Below are positions 19,901-30,685 of a stretch of 64,000 nt of DNA, in pieces; the first letter of the stretch is position 1; the number at the start of each line of letters is the position of its first letter. This stretch comes from Liolophura sinensis (taxonomy: Eukaryota; Mollusca; Polyplacophora; Chitonida; Chitonidae): assembly GCF_032854445.1 (NCBI RefSeq), contig NC_088297.1, forward strand, positions 20,409,127 through 20,473,126, read 5' to 3'. Both the position numbers and the translations under genes were made by a program. The notes below the pieces were generated by a model that was not told the origin of the DNA, did not search any database, and saw nothing but the letters and a program-made list of their open reading frames with translations.

Positions 19901-21182
19901 TGGGATGTTGCGTGTGTGGGTGAGCTGAGAAGTAAGAGCCAAAGCTGCCACCAGTTTTGGACTGCAGGCATTGTTTAGAAAGGACTTAGCGGACTTGACG
20001 TGGAACGGTTTATATTTTGCCATAGGTTGCTACTATGGCTACCATGGGCCAGCCCAGTATAAAAACAGGAGTTGTAGTAGCCACATGAGGAAAGTATTTG
20101 ACTTACGGCTGTGGTTACTTTTTACTGACACTTCTATAGCTAACTCTGGATGACTATGTTCGCTTTTTTGTGTTTTGACTGGAACTCATATAGTCATGTC
20201 TAGGCGTGTAAGTTTGCATGACTTTTACAGAATGATTTGTTACACAGTCATATCGTCTTCTTTTCCTGTTTGAAAAATATCCAACAACAACAACAGCAGG
20301 AGCCCAGAATATTGCCAAAGCCAGCTTAAATTTGGTGCTGGGATAAAGCCAATTAGCCAAGTCTGAAGGCATCGATTCCTGTCATATGAAGCGCTGCTGT
20401 TCCCTATCGTATTATCGCACAAAAAGGACCGAATGATAAAGAAGCAGTGCAATTAGTATTCATTAGTCTCTACTTTTGATTAGTACATACAAAATATGTT
20501 ATAAGGTTCTTGAAAGTTGTTTTATGGGTAGAAGCTTTTAGTCACATTTTTATTTCATTCTTTAGCAAAGGTTTGAAATTTACGCCCATTTTACTTTAAG
20601 GCCTAACTTCACACAAATATTCAGTATTTCATATAGATGTGGCAGCTTACAGAATTCATATCATGGTAGAAACATATGTGAAAACTCCAAGGCTGGGGTA
20701 AATTGCAACTTTGCAACAAGTTGTTTTGTAAAACACGGTAAATTGGTAAGCTGTAGCATGTAGGCCTACAGTATTATCTCCGCTGTAATGTAGATAGTGC
20801 CAGTATTCTACTGAGAGCTGCCATACTTATGTAGTAAAGCAAATGAACCACATTGAGTTACAATGTAGGTAGCTCACATTTTCATAACTTTTCGAAGCCA
20901 GCATTACTTCAGAAAAAAGAATGTATATTGTATTGTGGCAGCATTGTTACTTTCATCTGATGTAAAACCCCTGTTTTCCAGCTTACGTTCTTAGTAGATT
21001 TGTCAACGACTTGAATTAGCATTTCAGGATTCTCACAAGTTTATGTGGGTTTGGGCAAAAGGTATACTAATTGAGGTTGTCTTTCTGTGCAAGGACCTGG
21101 CTGGGAGAGTGGCAACGCTGTAGGATTAAATGAGTTCACATGGATGGAGACAAACACCAAGAGGCAGTGACTGTCTCCAAAC
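16907..21182. other. Long intergenic stretch
   Basis: No exon with supporting splice sites or a recognisable domain was found. It holds a poly-C run near 18610-18622, a (GT)n run near 19057-19085 and several open frames of 60-111 codons that look like chance frames. The 5' regulatory region of the gene starting at 21183 should lie near its right end. Confidence 0.4.
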
Positions 21183-24100
21183 ATGGAACATGTTTCTGAG
21201 ATTGTGAAATCCTCCCTCGCCCGTTCAAACAGGAAGAGGAAAGTCTTCAGTCGAAAACAACGCCCGATCTTACCTGCCTCGGCACTACCGATGAGGCCGA
21301 AACCTGTTGCCATCAATCCGTTGAACAAGATTAACCTGGTAAGTTTGTTTCATTCACCTGTGGTTGAAAAAGAGTGTGCATGAACGAAGAGGAACTTAAG
21401 AATTTGAAATTTGCCACCTTGTATGCACCAGATGCGATGGGGTGTCATGTTTGGTGTCTTCTCTGTTGTAATCCAGTGAAGCAGCACTATAACTAGTTCA
21501 GCACAGTTTGACTGGGTGTCATGTCAGGTCTGGGGTGTCTTTGTCATAGTAATCCATTGAGGCAGCTAAACAACTATGGCTGGACAGGTTGACTAGGTGT
21601 GGTGTCATGTCTGTCTTCATTATGATAGTCCAGTGAAGCAGTACTTCAGCTATGTCAGTACAGTTTGAAGAGATGGGGTGTCTTCCTCATGGCAATACAA
21701 TGAGGCAGCACAACCACTATGGTAGTACAGACTGATTGTGTTTGGTATCGTGTCTGGTGTCTTCACTATGGTACATGGATATCCAGTGATGCAGCTGTGC
21801 AACACTGATAATCCATGGTTGAAACAAAGCAATCAATGAAACCTGAAAAATGTAATGTGCTGTTTAATGATCCCATTAAAAATTAAGAGTAGGGCAAATT
21901 TTTTGAAGGATTGATTGGGTTATCCCCAACAGACACATTTTTATAAGAAGTGATGTTTACTGATGTTCTATATGTGGAATGCAAGGCTGCGTAAGGGTAA
22001 CTTTTACAAAGTATCTGCTATGACTTCAGCTCCAAGTTACAACGTCAGTTGTTTTTATAAATATGCTGGTTTTAATTATGGGGGGATACATAGTTACAGA
22101 AATTGCACATATCTATCAGGAATCTATATTTAGTATATAAATTAACAAATGTGGTTGTTTGCACATAAACTAGATTCACCTGTACTCTTGAACCTGGTAT
22201 CTACAGTCCCATTCAAAACAATATGTCTGCATTTAGACAGCAGCAAGTTTCCTCCTGTTTATATGATGTAGGGGCCGACGTGGCTGAGGTGTATGCCAGC
22301 ACAGCGCAGTGACCCAGGAGCCTCTCACGAATTCGGCTGCTGTGAGTTCAAGTTCAGCTCATGCTGGCTTCCTCTCAGGCCATAGGTGAGAAGGCCTGCC
22401 AGCAACTTGCAGATGGTCTTGGGTTTTCCCCCGGGCTTTCCCGGTTACCTTCCACCATAATGTTGGCCGCTGTCATATAAGTGAAATATTGTTTAGTAGG
22501 GCAAAAGACATCAGTCAAATAGATAAATAAATGCATGGTGTATAATTTGACTAAAGTGACAAGTTTTATTTTCATTATTGTAAATATTTGGCGTGAGACC
22601 TTTTTTTGCATGTAACTTTTGTTGTCCTCAAAAATTTTCTCTGAATTAAAGAACTTACATGCTAGGCATACTGTGTCCCTGAATACTGTAGAAATGTTTG
22701 GCAGGCCATTAAAGCATGGACATATTTATGTTTTGCCTTGACCATGAGGAAAGAGCTGACGATCAGTTTTTACCTTTCCCTCTTGCCCTTTTATGTGAGC
22801 TCTAGGCCAATAAATCAAATGTTTAATGTATTAGCTTATTTTGGCGAGTCGCAAATCACTGGCCTAAATTTAAGTTTAGACCAGAACAAGGTGATGGCAA
22901 GTGATCATTCATCTCACAGGACCACGAGGCTGCCTTAGATTTTGGTCAGATATAATCCTACCCCAGGTATTACACCTGATCTGTGATTTCAGCTGATCCA
23001 GATTTACATGCAATCACAGTAGGTAAATCACAATGTAATCACAGTAGGTAAATCACAATGTAATCACAGTAGGTAAATCACTATGCAATCACAGTAGGTA
23101 AATCACAATGTAATCACAGTAGGTAAATCACAATGTAATCACAGTAGGTAAATCACAATGTAATCACAGTAGGTAAATCACTATGCAATCACAGTAGGTA
23201 AATCACTATGTAATCACAGTAGGTAAATCACTGTAATCACAGTAGGTAAATCACTATGTAATCACGGTAGGTAAATCACAATGTAAACACAGTAGGTATA
23301 TCACTATGCAATCACAGTAGGTAAATCACAATGTAATCACAGTAGGTAAATCACAATGTAATCACAGTAGGTAAATCACTATGTAATCACAGTAGGTAAA
23401 TCACTATGCAATCACAGTAGGTAAATCAATGTAATCACAGTAGGTAAATCACTATGTAATCACAGTAGGTAAATCACTATGCAATCACAGTAGGTAAATC
23501 ACAATGTAATCACAGTAGGTAAATCACTATGCAATCACAGTAGGTAAATCACTATGTAATCACAGTAGGTAAATCACAATGTAATCACAGTAAACAATTT
23601 TTAGACTAAGACCAAGTTTGACAGTCAAAGACAGTTTGATGATCTTGGGGCAAAGACTAATTCATAAACATTTAGCAGTATGCCATAATTTCTACAATAG
23701 TCCAAAATGACTGACATTCCCGCTAAAGACATTGACTCATAACAGTATTTGTAATGTTGTAAGTGTTAAAATGAATGGCAGTCATTCTATTTACGAGTTG
23801 CCAAACTGAGTGTTTGCTACAATAAGTTAAGTTTCCGGTAAAGCTGTTCTTAATAACAGTTTAAGTTTCTGTATCAATATGGGGACTGTGTAAAAGGCAA
23901 AAATTCTTGGAATGCCTGTGCTTTTTCTCTTTTTTTTTTCCCTCCCCCTTTTTATCTGAGAAAACATGCTTTTGTCTCCTATTCAGTCACAGATCTAAAC
24001 TTATTTTTAGCCTGTCAGTGTCAGAATTGTGTTCAACGCAAGTGTAAACCTTCCACAGTTTAATTATTTCGGAAAATTTAAGGAAATAATTCTTGTGTGC

Positions 24101-27100
24101 CTCCCAGTTTGAGAAATCTCTTGTTTTCTCTTATTTTACATATATGTTGAATACTATTCCCATTCATCGGACCCCATAGCACTGTAGAGCATCCGATTCG
24201 GGAGTGGTATGTCCAGGGTCAACCCTGTCTTGAGTCACACCTAGGACTTTTAAAGAGGAAGTTGTAACTTCCTTGCTTGGCGTTTGGGTTGTGTAATGAC
24301 TGGTTTACCCGTATCAGTATAATGGCTCAGGCGAGGTGGCTTACTTGCCTTCGGTAAGGCGTCTCTGTGAAGCAGCACTAGATAAAAGAGGGGTGGAAAT
24401 CTGTCCTGCAACAAGGAGGCACATTGCATGCATTCTAAGGACTCATTCGTCGTCACATGACTGAAAAATTGTCAAGTACGACATTAAACCCCAAGCACTC
24501 ACTCACTCACTATTCCCATTCTCTGGTAAAGACATGACATTAATCTCCAAAAAATAAGTTCAGATCAAGGATTGTCTCAGACAATAAGTCGTAAGAAAAA
24601 GTGAGGAAAGGGTAGACAGTTTTTTTCCAAATGAATAACACAGTCAGGTGATGTTTGTGTTATTTGATGAAGTAATTGTGGTTTATTTTTTGTTCTTTCA
24701 GCCTGTCAAAAAGTTGTTAGAGATAAGACGAAACATGAGCATTCCAGTTCTTCTGAGAGAGCCAAACGTAGGAACGGAGTCTGCAGCATGGGAGACCACT
24801 CTCTCAGACACAGCCAAGGTCATAAGCCACAAGGTTATCTCCCTTAACTCATTTGAAGGAGTTTGCATTTTTTTTTACTTTTAAGCTTAGGATTTGCATA
24901 CAACATGATAACACTAGGGGGATATTCCATTGTTGAAAAAATTTACAACATAGCCTCTTCTATATTGAAATCAGTGTTGAGGTACAGGTGAATGTTAAAT
25001 TTATTTATTTGATTGGTGTTTTATGTACTCGAGAATATTTCACTTATTCGACAGTGGCCAGCATTTTGATGACAGGAAACTGGCCTGAGCCCAGGGGAAA
25101 CGACCATCCGCAGGTAGCTAGACTTGAACTCACAAGAGTCGCATTGGTTAGACCCTCCTTGGTCATTTCACTGCGCTGGCACTCTAAACTCAGTTGGCAG
25201 AGCGTCCGCTTCAGGAGCAGTAGACCCAGGGTCGATCCTAGGTCAAGTCACACCAATGAACTTGAAAGAGGAAGTTGTAACTTCCTCACTTGGCGTTCAG
25301 CATTAAGAGAATAGTGCAATGACCGGTTGACCCGTATCAGTATAATGGCTCGGGCGGGGTGGTTTACTTGCTTTGGATAAGTCCTCTCACTGAAGCAGCC
25401 CTAGATAAGAACGATGGTAATCCGTCCTGCAACAAGGAGACACATTACATGCTCTCCAAGGATTCCTTCGTTGTCATATGAGTGAATAATTGTCAAGTAC
25501 AACATTAAACCCCAAACACTGACTCACTGTAACAACTAGGCCATCATGTAAACATTCAAAGGTGATAACCAAAAAGTACTGCAAGTAAGCTCAGGATGTA
25601 CACATGTGTAAAGGACAGTAACACAAAGAGGATGTTTCATACTTAATGCCCTGTGTATATATTTTATTCACCATAAACTACAACATTCATGACAGTTACT
25701 TTTGTGTAACAGATTCCATGTTAAAGTATTTATAGCACTTCATGCATTCACCCGAAGTTTGACAACCATGTGTCTTCATGGCACTGGGGGACATGTAAAT
25801 TTCTAGTGTTAAAGCATTTGCATGAACAGGTAGAATGTAACCTGATTCGAGATAACTTGATGCGACCAAATATCACGTTACTATTTGTAAACTATCACAA
25901 CTTCATCGCTGCTTCAGGTTTACTCTCCCTCCCATTCTTGGTGCCTCTGTGGCCTAATGATTAGCAGCACAACGCTTGAGGAGCCTCTCACTAATGTGTT
26001 CATTGTGAGTTCAAGTCCAGATCAGGCTGGCTTCCTCTCCGGTTAGACGCGAGAGCATCTGATAGCAACTTGAATTGTCATGTGTTCTCCCAGTGCTCTC
26101 AGTCTCTTGCCACCTTAATGCTGGCTGCTGTCATATAAGCATTCTTAAGTATGACATAAAAACACCAATCAAATAAGTAAACAAGCGACTGCTGAGACCC
26201 TCAAATAAATAAATAAATCAATAAATAACGTATACAGCCATAATTAAACTCCTCAGAAATATTTTCAATAATTCGGATGCGACAAATGCTTAAATGCGAA
26301 AGCTTCAAATTATCACGCCAAATACTTGGTATACAGAATCGAGTATGTTAAATATACAGGGAATGGAGTAAATTCGCCACTACTTCCACCAGCAACATGT
26401 TCCACCTCCAACATGGCTGTGTTATTCACCACGTTATCAGACATACCTGTGTACCTCAGAAAGGGAAATCATATCTTCATCCCTCCAGTTAATATTCAAG
26501 CTTAATAGGTGACCAATTAATTGATGCTCGTCATTATTAGCAGAAAAGTGTAAGTGTGTAGTGCACTTACCATTGCCACGTTTTATTGTATATGAAGTTT
26601 CAGTGTAGGGAAGGGGAGGCAATGTGAGTGGATAAGACAACTGGTAGTAAGTGGGGAGGAGGGGAGTGGGGTTATGCCTAATATGGAGTAAGTGTATTGG
26701 GTGAAATGGTTATGGGGTGTGTGTACTGGATGATAGGTTATGGGGTGAGTGTACTGGGAGGATAGGTTATGGGGAAAGTGTACTGGGAGGATAGGTTATG
26801 GGGAAAGTGTACTGGGAGGATAGGTTATGGGGTAAGTGTACTGGGATGATAGGTTATGGGGTGAGTGTACTGGGAGGATAGGTTATGGGGAAAGTGTACT
26901 GGGAGGATAGGTTATGGGGTGAGTGTACTGGGAGGATAGGTTATGGGGTAAGTGTACTGGAAGGATAGGTTGTGGGTTAAGCCTATTGGGAGCATAGGTT
27001 ATGGGGTGAGTGTAGGTAATGTGGTAGTTGTATTGGGAGAATAGGTTATGTGATAGGTGTATTAGGATGATAGGTTATGGGGCAGGTGGATTGGGAACAT

Positions 27101-30100
27101 AGGTTATGGAGTAAGTGTACTGGGAGGATAGGTTATGGGGTGAGTGTACTGGGAGGATAGGTTATATGGTAGGTGGATTGGGAGGATAGGTTATGGAGTA
27201 AGTGTACTGGGAGGATAGGTTATATGGTAGGTGTATTGGGAGGATAAGTTATGGGGTGAGTGCACTGGGAGGATAGGTTATTGGGTAAGTGTATTGGGAG
27301 TATAGGTTATGTGGTAGTTGTATTGGGAGAATAGGTTATGTGATAGGTGGATTGGGAGGATAGGTTATGGAGTAAGTGTACTGGGAGGATAGGTTATATG
27401 GTAGGTGGATTGGGAGGATAGGTTATGGAGTAAGCATACTCGGAGGATAGGTTATGGGTTATGTGTATTGGGAGGATAGGTTATGGGGTGAGTGTGCTGG
27501 GAGGATAGGTTATAAGGTAGGTGTATTGGGAGGATAGGTTATGGGTTAAGTGTATTGGGAGGATAAGTTATGGGGTGAGTGCACTGGGAGGATAGGTTAT
27601 TGAGTAAGTGTTTTGGGAGTATAGGTTATGTGGTAGGTGTATTGGGAGGATTGGTTATGGAGTAAGTGTATTGGGAGGATAGGTTATGGGGTTGGTGTTT
27701 TGGAAAGGTAGTTTGTGGGGTAGGTGTATTGGGAGGATAGGTAATGTGGTAGTTGTATTGGGAGAATAGGTTTTGTGATAGGTGTATTGGGAGGATAGGT
27801 TATGGGGTAGGTGTATTGGAAAGGTAATTTGCGGGGTAGGTGTATTGGGAGGATAGGTAATGTGGTAGTTGTATTGGGAGAATAGGTTTTGTGATAGGTG
27901 TATTGGGAGGATAGGTTATGGGGTAGGTGTATTGGAAAGGTAGTTTGTAGGGTAGGTGTATTGGGAGGATATGTTATGGGGTAAGTGTATTGGAGGATAG
28001 GTTATGGTTAAATGTATTGGGAGGATAGCTTATGTGGTCAGTCTGTTGGGAGGATAGGTTATGGTTAAGTGTATTGGGAGGATAGGTTATGGGTGTACTG
28101 GGAGGATAGGTTATATGTTAATTTTATTGGGAGGATAGGTAATAGGGAGGATAAGGTCTGAGGTAACTGGTATTGGGAGGATAGGTTATGGTGTACTGGG
28201 AGGATAGGTTATATGTTAATTGTATTGGGAGGATAGGTTATGGAGTAAGTGTATTGGGAGGATAGCTTATGAGGTAGGCTGATTGGGAGGATAGGTTACA
28301 TGGTACGTGTATCAGGAGGATATGTTATGGTTAAGTGTATTGGGAGGATATGTTATGGAGTAAGTACTGGGAGGATAGGTTATGGGTTAAGTGTTTTGGG
28401 TGGGATATGTTGTAGGGTAGGTGTATTGGGAGGATAGATTATGTGGTGGGTGTATTGGGAGGATAGGTTATGTGGTAAGTGTACTGGGAGGATAGGTTAT
28501 GTGGTAAGTGTACTGAGGGGATAGGGGACAAATGACAAAATCTCATCTGATGATCATGTTGATACCCAAGCACAGTCAGGGACTTATATGTTCATATGTT
28601 ATAGTTATATGCTCACAACAACAGATGCTTTTGGTAGTAATGCCAGCCCTTTTATAAAGCCTGATTCTTTTAAAACTGTATAACTTTATACTCAGTCATA
28701 TACTCAGTACTAAAGAAAAAAAATAAATAAAAAGAATAACATGCACACATAGAGTAATTCTTAACTTGTCAATGTTTTTCCCCAGTTAATGCACTTATTT
28801 TCAGTAATTTTAATGCTGTTCTTTCCAGACAACTGAAGCCAAGGCGAAAGAAAAGCTAGCTCCAGCAGTCCAGCTTGTGAAAGGTATTACTTGGTTATAA
28901 CTATAGTTTTCTTATATGCTATTCAAAAAAACTGCTGAAGGAAATGATAACGGATAACTTTAGGTTGTGATTTCATCAACCAGATGTATGGAGCCCTGAG
29001 TGGTAAGTTTAAATGCAAATTTTGAATTTCTGACCTCTTTTGCCCTTCTGCAGCATTATGCTAGGAGGTATGTCAGGCACCTTGTGAGGTGCAGTTAGGT
29101 TTTGGTGGTTTCCTCCGTGGGCTAACCTCTTTGACCCTTCTGCAGCATTATGCTAGGGGGTATGTCAAATTTGTGAGGAGCAGTGAGGTTTGGTGGTTTC
29201 CTCCAGGCTCTGACCTCTTTGGCCCTTCTGCAGCATTATGCTAGGAGGTATGTCTGGTACCTTGTGAGGTGCAGTGAGGTTTGGTGGTTTCCTCCAGGCT
29301 CTGACCTCTTTGGCCCTTCTACAGCATTGTGGTAGGAGGTATGTCAGATTTGTGAGGAGCAGTGAGGTTTGGTGGTTTCCTCCATAAACAACACATAGAG
29401 GATATTGGATATAGCACAATGAAGGTTTAATATCATAAATATTTTTCAAGTGAGAGAATTGAAAATGATAACCCACGAGCCGCAAAGCGTCGAATGGGTT
29501 ATTATTTCCACCTTCTCGAGAAAAGTATTTATGATATTCAACCTTCACGGAGCAGTATTCTGTTTATTATTTATAGTTCACAGTGTCGTGATTTTGTGTA
29601 TTTCGACAAGGTTAAGCAATGTTTTGGGCTGCAGACCTTCACAGGGACTTTTGTTGCATACGGCGTCTTGTATGACTTCGTGTCTTGTTGCTTGACATAA
29701 GAAATGTTAAGTTGACTGAACTTGCATTATGACGTCATTCCGCTAAGCTCGGATTGGAACGTCAGAAAACAGAATGTTTCTTTTTAACGTCATGGCGTTG
29801 GGGTGTGTAATAAAAATAATAAAGTGATATCTAACTTTAGCTAGTGAGATGTCACTTTCATCAGTGAATAAAATCCGGACATTTCGCCTTTATATAAATA
29901 ATTAAAACTTACAAATGAGTGAAATATCCCAAGTAATGTATAATCTGGGGGCCGGTTTCATGAAGCGTACTTAGTGTTAAGTAACCCTTTAATAGGTAAG
30001 TACACTTTATATTTCTACAAGGTACGTTGTCATGGTAGATAAGAGCTTACTTAACTAAGTGCGCTTCATGAAACCGGGCCTTGGAAACGGGGTCAATTAG

Positions 30101-30608
30101 AAAGCGGAAATATGTAATACCATAAGGAACAGCTAGTGTCTTTTGCAGCCAGTCCTGATGCGATTTATAGTTCTTTGTGTGTAAATAGTCGGTGGTCGGT
30201 GCCTGTCTTGTGTAGTCCTACATGGGGTTTTGCTGGACGAGTGATGTCCCAGGCACTGTCTGGGCACTGTCTGGTTAACTCCAGTCATCAAACTACATAA
30301 ACACTAGACAGCCGTTGTATGAGTGAGAAATTCCTTCTTGGCGTCAGTGGCTTCGAGAATCCCTTTTGAAATGTTTGAACTGTTTTACGTTTGAATGTGG
30401 ATCTTGGTTTCAGGGGTGACGTTTATAAATTTCCGACCCTATTCCTTTTACCCCTCCACTTGACAGTTGTCATAAATAAGAATGAATTTCCATTTTAGAA
30501 ACTTTTCCTGTGGGACCACCAAAGCAAAGCACAAGGAGGAAAGGGAAAAAACCAGTCAAATATAGCAGTGTTGTGTCAAGCGTTTCTGATTTCGGACAGT
30601 GGAGATGA
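21183..30608 (+). CDS. Unrecognised basic protein, four exons, about 145 residues
   Basis: Four exons join with consistent phases: 21183-21338 (ATG start, donor CTG/GTAAGT, phase 0), 24702-24818 (acceptor TTCTTTCAG, donor AAG/GTCATA, phase 0), 28829-28883 (acceptor CTTTCCAG, donor AAAG/GTATTA, phase 1) and 30499-30608 (acceptor CATTTTAG, stop TGA). The second donor is weak; an alternative, CAAG/GTTATC 15 bp further on, keeps the frame and adds VISHK. The protein starts MEHVSEIVKSSLARSNRKRK, is rich in K, R, P and S, and ends SVSDFGQWR. Basic clusters (SNRKRKVFSRKQR, STRRKGKKP) suggest a nuclear or nucleic-acid-binding role (inference). No domain is recognised. The introns are about 3.4, 4.0 and 1.6 kb and hold the repeats listed below. 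Confidence 0.55.
21441..21800 (+). repeat. Tandem array derived from a SINE-B body module
   Basis: About five diverged units of 70-85 bp share GGTGTCATGT.TGGTGTCTTC, an ATGATA-like stretch and CCAGTGA.GCAGCAC. The units begin near 21441, 21513, 21599, 21672 and 21740. The same module occurs singly in the SINE-B-like copy at 56735-56800 and at 54880-54930. The array lies in intron 1 of the four-exon gene. Confidence 0.7.
22271..22532 (+). mobile_element. SINE-A, full length
   Basis: Starts GGGGCCGACGTGGCTGAGG (head with A box), has B box GTGAGTTCAAGTTC, the core and a tail CAAATAGATAAATAAA. No clear target duplication was seen. It sits in intron 1 of the four-exon gene. Confidence 0.9.
23009..23592. 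repeat. 25-bp minisatellite, 24 copies
   Basis: The unit is AATCACAGTAGGTAAATCAC plus (A/T)ATGT or (A/T)ATGC. I counted 24 copies of the AATCACAGT core, a few with 2-3 bp deletions. The array is highly uniform, which suggests recent expansion. It lies in intron 1. Confidence 0.95.
24166..24508 (+). mobile_element. SINE-B, full length, with 13-bp target duplication
   Basis: Starts with a tRNA-like head (GTAGAGCATCCGATTCGGG, B-box-like GGGTCAACCCTG), continues through GAGTCACACC, AGAGGAAGTTGTAACTTCC, ATCAGTATAATGG, CTGCAACAAGGAGGCACATT and GTACGACATTAAACCCC, and ends in (ACTC)n. Perfect ACTATTCCCATTC copies flank it at 24153-24165 and 24509-24521. Use this copy as the family reference. Confidence 0.9.
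24999..25184 (-). mobile_element. SINE-A, partial
   Basis: On the plus strand it runs from TTATTTATTTGATTGG through GTACTCGAGAATATTTCAC to GCACTCTAAACTCAG, with a core deletion. Its head end merges directly into the next SINE-B. It lies in intron 2 of the four-exon gene. Confidence 0.8.
25185..25528 (+). mobile_element. SINE-B, nearly full length
   Basis: The head is tRNA-like (TTGGCAGAGCGTCCGCTTC, GGGTCGATCC); the core matches the 24166 copy, and the end reads TTAAACCCCAAACACTGACTC. It is diverged from that copy by scattered substitutions. Confidence 0.85.
25940..26181 (+). mobile_element. SINE-A, full length but diverged
   Basis: Head GGTGCCTCTGTGGCCTAATG, B box GTGAGTTCAAGTCC, degraded core (TTAATGCTGGCTGCTGTCATA) and tail CAAATAAGTAAACAAG. 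The higher divergence suggests an older insertion. Confidence 0.82.
26660..28525. repeat. Minisatellite of about 29 bp, about 60 copies
   Basis: The unit is close to GGATAGGTTATGGGGTAAGT followed by GTACTGGGA, with variants (GTATTGGGA, GGTAGGTGTA, TATGGAGTAAG). Blocks of several units recur in the same order (for example near 27720-27790 and 27830-27910), which indicates larger duplications inside the array. It lies in intron 2 of the four-exon gene, between 24818 and 28829. Confidence 0.95.
29030..29385 (+). repeat. About 90-bp tandem repeat with alternating A/B units
   Basis: Four units share GGTTTCCTCC...CTGACCTCTTTGGCCCTTCTGCAGCATTATGCTAGGAGG, shown here in parts. Odd units read GTATGTC.GG.ACCTTGTGAGG and even units GTATGTCA.ATTTGTGAGGAG, so the real repeat is a dimer of about 178 bp. 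It is in intron 3 of the four-exon gene. Confidence 0.8.
29948..30082. mobile_element. Short palindromic MITE-like element
   Basis: An element of about 135 bp with inverted ends: left GGCCGGTTTCATGAAGCG and right, read inward, GGCCCGGTTTCATGAAGCG, then ACTTAG and TTAAGTAA on both sides. It has no coding capacity. The target duplication is not clear. It lies in intron 3 of the four-exon gene. Confidence 0.7.
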
Positions 30609-30629
30609 TAGCTCAGGAAACGTGTCTTT

Positions 30630-30635
30630 AATAAA
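30630..30635 (+). promoter_or_regulatory. Polyadenylation signal AATAAA
   Basis: A canonical AATAAA lies 22 bases after the stop codon of the four-exon gene and supports its 3' end. It leaves only about 50 bases before the next predicted exon at 30686. Confidence 0.5.
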
Positions 30636-30685
30636 CTGTCTTAATATTAACAAGAAAAGCTAGAGTCAAACATCTCTGACCCTAG

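Noticed and set aside
23009-23592. CRISPR-like array of regular repeats
   Set aside because: The whole 25-bp unit repeats with no unique spacers, in a eukaryotic intron; a minisatellite.
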